Shown here piece after piece: positions 54,189 to 61,417 of a stretch of DNA of 64,000 bases. The number at the start of each line of letters is the position of its first letter. The stretch's first letter is position 1. The notes below the pieces were generated by a model that had not been told where the DNA came from, ran no database searches, and saw only the letters and a program-made list of their open reading frames with translations. The position numbers and the translations under genes were made by a program. Location of the stretch: the NCBI GenBank assembly GCA_020442385.1, contig JAGRKE010000020.1:1-64000 (forward strand), in the 5' to 3' direction. The DNA is from Alphaproteobacteria bacterium. GTDB lineage: Bacteria > Pseudomonadota > Alphaproteobacteria > Micavibrionales > Micavibrionaceae.

Positions 54189-55577
54189 CTAGATATGCAA
54201 AGCGCGCTTGTGCACAGCAAGCGCCGCTTCTTTGACGACCTCGGTTAAGGTTGGGTGTGCGTGACAGGTGCGGGCAATGTCTTCCGCCGTACCTTCAAAT
54301 TCCATGACGGAAACAACTTCCTGAATAAGATCACCGGCATTGGGCCCTAAAATATGCGCACCCAGAACGCGGTCTGTCTTCGCGCAGGCGAGAATTTTCA
54401 CAAACCCGTCAGTCATGCCCATCGCGCGCGCGCGTCCATTCGCCATGAAGGGGAATTTACCGGTATTGTATTCGGTGCCCTCTTCCTTGAGCTGCGCTTC
54501 GGTCTTGCCGACATTGGCCACCTCCGGCCATGTATAGACCACGCCAGGGATCAGGTTGTAGTCGATATGTCCGCTTTCACCCGCGAGCAATTCAGCCAGA
54601 ATTACGCCCTCATCTTCCGCCTTATGCGCGAGCATCGGGCCAGCAATCACATCACCGATGGCATAAATGCCTTCGACATTGGTTTCGAAGAATTGGTCAG
54701 TTTTGATACGGCCGCGCTCATCAAGCGCCACACCGACCTTGTCCAAACCAAGACCTTCGGTGTAAGGCTTACGCCCCACCGCCATCAGAACGATATCGGC
54801 AGACAGCTTTTCCTCCGCGCCGCCCGCGGCAGGTTCAACGGTCAGATCAACGCCCTTAGAGCCGGCCTTCGCGCTTGTCACCTTGCTGGCGGTTTTGAAT
54901 GTGATGCCCTGGCGCTTGAAGATTTTCTGCGCCTCTTTGCGCACTTCATCATCCATACCGGGCAGAATTTGATCCAGATATTCAATCACGGTCACGTCCG
55001 CGCCCAGACGGCTCCAGACACAGCCGAGTTCAAGCCCGATCACGCCGCCGCCAATCACAACCATGCTGCCGGGCACCTTGTCCAACTCCAACGCGCCGGT
55101 TGAGGAAACGATTTTTGTCTCATCAATTTCAATACCGGGCAGAGAAATCACATCCGAGCCTGTAGCGATGATGATGCTGTCGGCCTCGTAAGTATCGCTG
55201 CCGACCTTCACCTTACCAGCCGCAACAATCTCGCCCGTGCCCTTCAGGTGGTCGATTTTGTTTTTCTTCATCAGAAACTCAACGCCCTTGGTGTTGGCCT
55301 CAACCACGCCGTCTTTGAACTTCATCATATTTTTAAGGTTCAGCTTCGGCTTGGTTTCAATGCCCATGCCTTCGAAATGATGCTCGGCCTCTTCATATTT
55401 CTCAGACGCGCTCAAAAGAGCCTTCGACGGTATGCAGCCGATATTCAGACACGTCCCGCCCAGCGTTTCGCGCTTTTCCACGATCGCGGTTTTCATACCC
55501 AGCTGCGCACAGCGAATGGCACATACATACCCGCCGGGGCCTGATCCGATAACGATGACATCATATTTCTTGGACAT
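54189..55577 (-). CDS. lpd: Dihydrolipoyl dehydrogenase (E3)
   Basis: A 462-residue flavoprotein that reoxidises the dihydrolipoyl groups of 2-oxoacid dehydrogenases. The FAD motif GSGPGGYVCAI is at the N-terminus, the redox-active Cys pair in GGTCLNIGCIPSKALL near 41-56, the NAD-binding GGGVIGLELG near 180 and the C-terminal HAHPTLTEVV with the catalytic His near 440. It belongs with sucA and sucB, from which it is now separated by other genes. Confidence 0.97.
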   Translation of the reverse strand: MSKKYDVIVIGSGPGGYVCAIRCAQLGMKTAIVEKRETLGGTCLNIGCIPSKALLSASEKYEEAEHHFEGMGIETKPKLNLKNMMKFKDGVVEANTKGVEFLMKKNKIDHLKGTGEIVAAGKVKVGSDTYEADSIIIATGSDVISLPGIEIDETKIVSSTGALELDKVPGSMVVIGGGVIGLELGCVWSRLGADVTVIEYLDQILPGMDDEVRKEAQKIFKRQGITFKTASKVTSAKAGSKGVDLTVEPAAGGAEEKLSADIVLMAVGRKPYTEGLGLDKVGVALDERGRIKTDQFFETNVEGIYAIGDVIAGPMLAHKAEDEGVILAELLAGESGHIDYNLIPGVVYTWPEVANVGKTEAQLKEEGTEYNTGKFPFMANGRARAMGMTDGFVKILACAKTDRVLGAHILGPNAGDLIQEVVSVMEFEGTAEDIARTCHAHPTLTEVVKEAALAVHKRALHI

Positions 55578-55664
55578 AGGATTCTTCTCTGTTTTGTTCG
55601 TTTATATTGCTCTAAACTGGTCCTTAACCTACTAGAAAAGTTTTTAATTACAAGCCCTATATCT

Positions 55665-56606
55665 ATGTCGTATTCACCTTATGATCTCATGCAGATGGCC
55701 GTCGATATCGTCAATGACAGCCCGCACCCCACCAACAAAATCGCCGCGACGATTTCCGGCGCAGGGCCGGACGGTGCGCCTTACGCGCTGGCGCGCACAA
55801 ATGGCTGGCCTGCGCCGATTGCTGAAAAAATAGGCATGGATACGGATATCGGCAATTCCAGCGGCACGGTTCATGCCGAGACCGCCTGCATTCTGGATGC
55901 CCCAAAAACCAAGGCGGCCAAGATTTTCATCACCGACCCGCCCTGCCCAAACTGCGTAAAGAATATCGCCGAGGCGGGGATTAAGGATATTTATATCGAC
56001 CATAAGGGTTTTGATAAGGATTGGGCCAAACGGCGCGGCGATACATTCGAGAGCATGGCTCTGCGCATGTGTGAGCGCTCCGGCATCGAAGTCTATGAGA
56101 TTTGGCGCAAGGAACAGCGCGTTGAGCCGATTTTGGAGATCTTCAAAGGCTATAGCCCGCCATTGGAAAAGCCCGCGCGGGCAGTTGCTTGCGCGCCGGA
56201 GGCGTATGAGGAGGACCTTATCGCCAAAGCGCATAAATTCTACGCGAGCGAGCCGTTTGCGCTGGCCATCGCGCATAATCATGACGGCGAGAGCATCATG
56301 ATCTCCGCCGAGCCGCACCTTGTGATCGGCTATACCAGCGAAACCGATACGCACGAGGACGGTAAATACAGCTTCGCGCTGGAGCCGGTGAACCGCCTTC
56401 TGATGACGGCGGCGCGTAAAGGACTCACGATTGATCCAGCTTACCTGTATTCCAGCCGCGTGCCCTCCTCGCGGGAGCTGGTGAACATGATCGGCGCAGG
56501 ATTAAACCAGATTTCAATCGGCGATACGCAAAGCGCGCGGGACGAATTTGGCCCACGCGCTCTGAAACAATTGGTTGATGCCGGAATTTTAAATATCCAG
56601 AACTAA
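55665..56606 (+). CDS. Deaminase-like protein with C-terminal extension
   Basis: A 313-residue protein. The N-terminal half has the zinc deaminase signature [11 protein letters not shown] (zinc His and catalytic Glu, near residue 71) and [17 protein letters not shown] (two Cys ligands, near 92-102), as in cytidine/dCMP deaminases. The C-terminal 150 residues form a separate unrecognised domain. The substrate could be a nucleoside, nucleotide or pteridine. It overlaps the convergent sucB by 18 nt. Confidence 0.8.
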   Translation: MSYSPYDLMQMAVDIVNDSPHPTNKIAATISGAGPDGAPYALARTNGWPAPIAEKIGMDTDIGNSSGTVHAETACILDAPKTKAAKIFITDPPCPNCVKNIAEAGIKDIYIDHKGFDKDWAKRRGDTFESMALRMCERSGIEVYEIWRKEQRVEPILEIFKGYSPPLEKPARAVACAPEAYEEDLIAKAHKFYASEPFALAIAHNHDGESIMISAEPHLVIGYTSETDTHEDGKYSFALEPVNRLLMTAARKGLTIDPAYLYSSRVPSSRELVNMIGAGLNQISIGDTQSARDEFGPRALKQLVDAGILNIQN

Positions 56607-57824
56607 ACGTGCGGGGTCTTCGAGCGCTTCTTTAATGCGCACCAAAGAGGTCACAGCTTCGCGGCCATCGATAATGCGGTGATCGTAAGACAGCGCCAGA
56701 TACATCATCGGGCGGGCCTTGATCTCGCCATTGGGCATCACCACCGGACGCTGCACAATATTGTGCATACCAAGGATCGCCGATTGCGGTGTGTTCAGGA
56801 TTGGCGTTGAGAGCATAGAGCCGAAGATACCGCCATTGGTGATGGTAAATGTTCCGCCGGTCATCTCATCAATGCCCAGCTTTCCGTCACGCGCGCGGGT
56901 TCCCAGATCAACGATCTTGCCTTCGATCTGCGCCATATTCATGGAGTCCGCATCGCGTATCACAGGCACGACCAGACCTTGCGGCGTGGACACGGCAACG
57001 CCGATATCATAGTAATTTTTGTAGATGATATCATCGCCGGAAATCTCGGCATTCACAGCCGGGAATTCTTTCAGCGACTGAATCGCTGCCTTCACAAAGA
57101 AGCTCATAAAGCCAAGCTTAATACCGTGCTTCTTCACGAACTGATCTTGATATTGCTTGCGCAAATCCATCACCGCGCTCATATCCACTTCGTTGAAGGT
57201 GGTCAGCATCGCGGCGGTGTTTTGCGCCTCTTTCAAGCGCGCAGCGATAACTTTACGCAGCTTGGTCATTTTCACGCGCTCTTCACGCGGGCCAATCTCA
57301 CGCGGCTTTGCGGGCGCAGCGGCCGGAGCCGGAGCGGACGCAGGCGCGGATGAACCGCCCTTATTAGAATCGATGAATTTTTGCACATCTTCCTTGGTCA
57401 GGCGATCGCCGCTGGCGGGCACAGAGGCCGCATCCAGATTGTTGTCAGAAAGCATCTTGCGAACCGCAGGAGAAGTTTTCGCCGCGCCTTCGCTTTTCTC
57501 AGCCGGCGCAGGAGCCGTTTCGCCTTTTGGCTCTTCTTTCTTAGGCTCTTCCTTTTTCGCGGCGGCGGGCGCTGTATCATTTGCAACCGCGCCTTCTTCC
57601 AATTCACCCAAAATGGCATCAACTTCGACGTTCTCGCCCTCGCCCACGATGATTTTTGTAATCACGCCATCGGCGGGTGCGTTCACTTCCAAGGTAACCT
57701 TATCGGTTTCCAGCTCAACAATCGGCTCATCAGCTTTTACGGCTTCGCCTTCTTTTTTCAGCCATTGCGCAACAGTGGCTTCGCTTACAGACTCACCCAG
57801 AACAGGAACTTTGATTTGTGCCAT
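56589..57824 (-). CDS. sucB: 2-oxoglutarate dehydrogenase E2 (dihydrolipoyl succinyltransferase)
   Basis: A 411-residue core enzyme of the 2-oxoglutarate dehydrogenase complex. It has one lipoyl domain with the lipoyl-Lys in [11 protein letters not shown] near 44, an Ala/Pro/Glu linker, an E3-binding domain ([14 protein letters not shown] near 118) and the catalytic domain with [13 protein letters not shown] near 380. In most relatives it follows sucA directly; here four genes separate them. Confidence 0.97.
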   Translation of the reverse strand: MAQIKVPVLGESVSEATVAQWLKKEGEAVKADEPIVELETDKVTLEVNAPADGVITKIIVGEGENVEVDAILGELEEGAVANDTAPAAAKKEEPKKEEPKGETAPAPAEKSEGAAKTSPAVRKMLSDNNLDAASVPASGDRLTKEDVQKFIDSNKGGSSAPASAPAPAAAPAKPREIGPREERVKMTKLRKVIAARLKEAQNTAAMLTTFNEVDMSAVMDLRKQYQDQFVKKHGIKLGFMSFFVKAAIQSLKEFPAVNAEISGDDIIYKNYYDIGVAVSTPQGLVVPVIRDADSMNMAQIEGKIVDLGTRARDGKLGIDEMTGGTFTITNGGIFGSMLSTPILNTPQSAILGMHNIVQRPVVMPNGEIKARPMMYLALSYDHRIIDGREAVTSLVRIKEALEDPARLVLDI

Positions 57825-57906
57825 TTTTTAATCTCGTTTGGTTTTGTTTAAAAATCGGTAGAATTTAAATACGCTTAAAATGGGGGCAAGGCAAGAGGCT
57901 GGGCGC

Positions 57907-58935
57907 TTAAAAGTGCGACCAGCCGGTATGTTTTATAGGCAGTGTTTCGCCGCTCTCGTCCATGATGCTCACGCCCTGCCCTTGGGTAAATTCACCGATC
58001 ACGATTGCGCCGGGAAAATGCGCAGCATCCTGGGGTGTGCAGGCCAGCAGGAGCTCGTAATCATCGCCGCCGCTCAGCAGCTCTTGCGCGCTGACGCGGC
58101 CCTCCTCAATCAATTTATAGCCCGATTTTGAAAAGAGACCCGCGCTCATTTGCACTTGCGCCCCGCAGCCAGAGGCGGCGCATATATGCCCCAGATCGGC
58201 GATCAAGCCATCTGAAATATCAATCGCGGCATGCGCATACGCCTGTATCGGCGCGGATAAATCCAGCCTTGGCGTGGGCTTTAAGTAGGCGCGCACGACA
58301 TTGGCGTTGAAGCAATTATCCAGCTCTCCGCGCAGGGCCTTCAGGCCGATATAGGCATCCCCCACCGGGCCGGTGAGCAGGATGACATCGCCGGGTTTTG
58401 CACCGGCGCGTTTGACCGCGCCGCCCGCGGGCACGATTCCCATCGCGGTGATTGTGATTGAGAGCGCTCCATTGATCGAGGTCGTGTCCCCACCTGAACA
58501 AAAGATGCCGAATTCCTGCTGATCGGCCAGCAGCGCGTCTGTGAAGTTTTTCAGCCACTTGTCACCATCGTCATTCCGACTGAAACGAAGTGGAGCGGAG
58601 GAATCTTTATTTTTAAGATCCCTCGACTGCGCTCGGGATGACGAGGAAAAAAATTTTTCAGGAAAGACCATCGCGAGCTGGTAACAATAGGGCTGCGCCC
58701 CCATGGCGGCGAGATCAGACAGGTTTTGCCGCAGTACTTTATGCGCGATATCGGCAGGGCTGGCCTCCACCAGAAAATGCGTGCCCGCATTGGCTGTGTC
58801 GGTGCTGACCACCAATTGATGGCCGGGCGGTATATCCAAAATTGCTGCATCATCTTTGAGGCCGAGCGCCTCCGCGCGCGTCTCCGTCAACCGCGCAAAA
58901 TATTTCTCGATGATCTCGAACTCGCCCTTACTCAT
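57907..58935 (-). CDS. thiL: Thiamine-monophosphate kinase with in-frame palindromic insertion
   Basis: A 342-residue kinase making thiamine diphosphate, the cofactor needed by SucA. Family motifs are KDDAAILDIP near 40, VVSTDTANAGTHF near 54, NLSDLAAMGA near 82, SGGDTTSIN and AAIDISDGLIADLGHI. Between MVFPEKFF and KWLKNFTDALL lies an extra stretch of about 26 residues encoded by a palindromic repeat (58568-58644), which keeps the frame. Start at 58935 overlaps thiD by 8 nt; the longer frame upstream is not family-like. Confidence 0.93.
   Translation of the reverse strand: MSKGEFEIIEKYFARLTETRAEALGLKDDAAILDIPPGHQLVVSTDTANAGTHFLVEASPADIAHKVLRQNLSDLAAMGAQPYCYQLAMVFPEKFFSSSSRAQSRDLKNKDSSAPLRFSRNDDGDKWLKNFTDALLADQQEFGIFCSGGDTTSINGALSITITAMGIVPAGGAVKRAGAKPGDVILLTGPVGDAYIGLKALRGELDNCFNANVVRAYLKPTPRLDLSAPIQAYAHAAIDISDGLIADLGHICAASGCGAQVQMSAGLFSKSGYKLIEEGRVSAQELLSGGDDYELLLACTPQDAAHFPGAIVIGEFTQGQGVSIMDESGETLPIKHTGWSHF
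58568..58644. repeat. Palindromic repeat inside thiL (RPE-like)
   Basis: The ends TCGTCATTCC and GGGATGACGA are near-perfect inverted repeats around a 77-nt element, with further internal pairing. In the thiL frame it reads SSRAQSRDLKN then DSSAPLRFSRNDD. It resembles elements inserted in frame into Rickettsia genes and similar dispersed repeats of other proteobacteria. No other copy is in this window. Confidence 0.85.
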
Positions 58936-59731
58936 CGCCTGCCCCGCGTTTGTAAAAATGATTGAGCGGGCCAGCGCCGTGGCCGACATCCAGCTCATGC
59001 GCATGCTGCAACGCGCCTGTGACATAGGCTTTAGCGGCACGCGCGGCCTCAAGCGGGGCAAGACCTTGCGCGAGATAAACCGCCAGAGCGCTCGCGAGCG
59101 TGCAGCCCGTTCCATGCGTATTTTTGGTTTCGATGCGCGGCTGCGAGAGCGCTGTGGTGGCCGCGCCGTCGATAAAAATATCCACCGCCTCCGCGCCATC
59201 CGCATGCCCGCCTTTCAGCAATACGGATTTTACATCCAGTTCTTCCATCAAGGCCGCAGCAAACCCATTCACATCACCATCATAAGGCGGGCCGAGCAGC
59301 ACACGCGCTTCGGGCAGATTGGGCGTAATGATTGTAGCCAGCGGCACAAGATATTCTTTAAGCGCGGCAATTGTTTCATCGCTGCACAGGCGGTCGCCAC
59401 TGGTTGAAATCATCACCGGGTCGAGGACAATATGCTGCGGTTTATAGCGCTGCAATGCCGCAGCAATTTCGGTGATCGATTGAGGACAGGCGAGCATGCC
59501 GATCTTCACCGCATCAATGCGTATATCTTCAAACACGGCTTTCAGCTGCGCGGCAATGATATCCGGCGGGATGGGATGAACGCCTGCAACCTCTTTCGTA
59601 TTTTGCGCGGTCACGGCGGTGATAACAGACAGCCCGTATTCGCCCAGCGCGGCGATGGTTTTCAGGTCGGCCTGAATGCCGGCCCCGCCCCCTGAATCCG
59701 ATCCGGCGATGGTGAGAATATTTTTAATCAT
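58928..59731 (-). CDS. thiD: Hydroxymethylpyrimidine (phosphate) kinase
   Basis: A 267-residue ribokinase-fold enzyme phosphorylating HMP and HMP-P in thiamine synthesis. The N-terminus AGSDSGGGAGIQADLKT and the C-terminal catalytic TKNTHGTGCTLASALAV are typical, with Asp in GTGCT context replaced as usual by Cys in this branch. It overlaps thiE (4 nt) and thiL (8 nt), forming a coupled operon. Confidence 0.96.
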   Translation of the reverse strand: MIKNILTIAGSDSGGGAGIQADLKTIAALGEYGLSVITAVTAQNTKEVAGVHPIPPDIIAAQLKAVFEDIRIDAVKIGMLACPQSITEIAAALQRYKPQHIVLDPVMISTSGDRLCSDETIAALKEYLVPLATIITPNLPEARVLLGPPYDGDVNGFAAALMEELDVKSVLLKGGHADGAEAVDIFIDGAATTALSQPRIETKNTHGTGCTLASALAVYLAQGLAPLEAARAAKAYVTGALQHAHELDVGHGAGPLNHFYKRGAGDE

Positions 59732-60375
59732 GCAGCCTGCTTTTCTTTATGGCGACGGGCAATGTCTGCGAAGGCGCGCGCGGCCTGTTCGGGGTCATCC
59801 GCCGCGCCAATACCGCGCATTATTGCAACGCCCGCCGCGCCCGTTTCAAACACGTACGGGGCACTCTCAGGCGTGATGCCACCAATGCCCACAACAGGCA
59901 CGGATGATTTTTGGACAAAATCGGCCAAACGATTGATTCCCATGACAGGTTTACCCTTGTCTGTCAGGGTCGGATAGACCGGGCCGGTGCCGCAATAGGC
60001 GATAATTTCAGGATTGATGGCCGCAAAATGCGCATCCGTGAAGGCTGTAATGCCGATGATTTTACCAGGCTCTAAAATTGCGCGGGCCTGCTGCGCACTC
60101 ATATCCCCTTGTCCAATATGAACCCCATCCGCATCGATCTGCGCGGCCAGTTCAACATGGTCGTTGATCAGGCATGGAATATTGGCGGCGCGGCACATAT
60201 CTAAAACGGCGCGCGCTTCTTCCAGACACTGTTCAGAGGATTGGTCTTTATTGCGATACTGAACCAAGGCCACGCCGCCGCGCAGCGCCGCGCGCACAAC
60301 ATCAACCACATCACGCCCGCCGCACGCCGACGGATCAGCAACGAAGTAAACAGATAAATCGGGTTTTATTTTCAT
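59728..60375 (-). CDS. thiE: Thiamine-phosphate synthase
   Basis: A 215-residue TIM-barrel enzyme joining HMP-PP and thiazole phosphate. Motifs are VQYRNKDQ near 40, LINDHVELAAQIDADGVHIGQ near 72, GTGPVYPT near 128 and VVGIGGI near 165. Start at 60375 is chosen because the frame to 60420 lacks homology and lies in the promoter region. No TPP riboswitch is visible in the short leader. The operon is thiE-thiD-thiL, supplying cofactor for the neighbouring 2-oxoglutarate dehydrogenase. Confidence 0.95.
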   Translation of the reverse strand: MKIKPDLSVYFVADPSACGGRDVVDVVRAALRGGVALVQYRNKDQSSEQCLEEARAVLDMCRAANIPCLINDHVELAAQIDADGVHIGQGDMSAQQARAILEPGKIIGITAFTDAHFAAINPEIIAYCGTGPVYPTLTDKGKPVMGINRLADFVQKSSVPVVGIGGITPESAPYVFETGAAGVAIMRGIGAADDPEQAARAFADIARRHKEKQAA

Positions 60376-60380
60376 ATTAA

Positions 60381-60408
60381 TTGACAATTGCGATTTAACA
60401 GTGATAAA
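60381..60408 (+). promoter_or_regulatory. Promoter of the amidinotransferase-like gene
   Basis: TTGACA (60381-60386) is followed after 16 nt by GATAAA (60403-60408), about 40 nt before the predicted start. It begins 6 nt from the divergent thiE start codon, so the two genes share a very short region. Confidence 0.5.
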
Positions 60409-60448
60409 AAGCGTTTCCAAAGAAACATTAAATTCAAAGAGGCCGAAA

Positions 60449-61417
60449 ATGGTACATAAAGCACTGGGGCATATTATTCCAACAAACTCAACAAATCACG
60501 TATTATTGATTCGACCTCATTACTTCTTTTCTAATCCACAAACTGCAACCACAAACTCTTTTCAGCAAACGTTTGGCAAAGCCTCCAACGCCAAAAAAAT
60601 CCATGAAGAAGCCATGCTGGAATTCGATAATATAGTCAAAACCCTAAACGACAATGGGATTACAGTAAGTGTTATTAATGGACCAGAAGGCTCTCCTGAT
60701 GCTGTGTTTCCTAATAATGTTTTTTCTACTCACAGCGAAGGGATTACTGTCTTATATCCGATGAACGCAGAGAATAGACAGGCTGAACTAACCGAAACAC
60801 TTAAAAACTATCTGCAACATAACTACCAGACCGTTAAAAATTACCGCGCAGAACGAGACAAAGGTGAAAGACTTGAAGGTACAGGAAGTCTGGTTCTTGA
60901 TCGTCTAAATAAAGTTGCTTATGCGGTTTTGTCACCGAGAACAACACCAAAGATGCTGGAAAAATGGGGGAATGAAATGGACTACAGTATCGTCCCCTTT
61001 CACGCGCTAGACGATGCAGGCGAAGATATTTATCACACCAATGTTGTTATGTTCGTTGGAACAAAGGTTGCCGCAGTTTGCTTTGATGCCATACCAAACG
61101 CGGACGAAAAAGCAATGGTCCGTAAAAATCTCGAAGAAAACGGCATTGAGGTCGTTGACCTTACCCAAGACCAACTCAATAACTTCTGTGGCAACGCGAT
61201 AGAGATTCAAACCAACGAAAAAGAGGGTGTTTTATTAATGTCCGACACGGCTTACGAGGCTCTGTCACAGGAACAAAAGAACATATTTGAGAGTTACTAC
61301 AGCAAAATAATTCACGTCGATATAAACACGATCGAAAGACATGGCGGCGGTTCAGCCCGATGCATGGTTGCCGAAATTTACGGCGATAGACCCAAAATAC
61401 AGGAAAAAGCGCTTTAA
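60449..61417 (+). CDS. Amidinotransferase/CtlX-type citrulline hydrolase-like protein
   Basis: A 322-residue guanidine-group-modifying enzyme fold. Family motifs: DAVFPNNVFSTH near residue 90, LYPMNAENRQ near 110, EGTGSLVLDR near 148, YHTNVVMFVG near 194, GNAIEIQ near 250 and the catalytic Cys in GGGSARCMVAEI near 306. It resembles CtlX and arginine-deiminase-related hydrolases. ATG at 60449 has AGAGG 6 nt upstream; the frame runs back to 60401. AT-rich; shares TTAA as stop with sucA. Confidence 0.85.
   Translation: MVHKALGHIIPTNSTNHVLLIRPHYFFSNPQTATTNSFQQTFGKASNAKKIHEEAMLEFDNIVKTLNDNGITVSVINGPEGSPDAVFPNNVFSTHSEGITVLYPMNAENRQAELTETLKNYLQHNYQTVKNYRAERDKGERLEGTGSLVLDRLNKVAYAVLSPRTTPKMLEKWGNEMDYSIVPFHALDDAGEDIYHTNVVMFVGTKVAAVCFDAIPNADEKAMVRKNLEENGIEVVDLTQDQLNNFCGNAIEIQTNEKEGVLLMSDTAYEALSQEQKNIFESYYSKIIHVDINTIERHGGGSARCMVAEIYGDRPKIQEKAL

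Noticed and set aside
54171..54200. TAGATAT repeated at the lpd end as a further host-gene remnant
   Set aside because: Seven bases in an AT-rich junction are within chance expectation.
60376..60448. A possible sucA 3'-end copy upstream of the amidinotransferase-like gene
   Set aside because: Only AAAAAGCG is shared with the sucA end, which is too short, and thiE begins immediately next to it.
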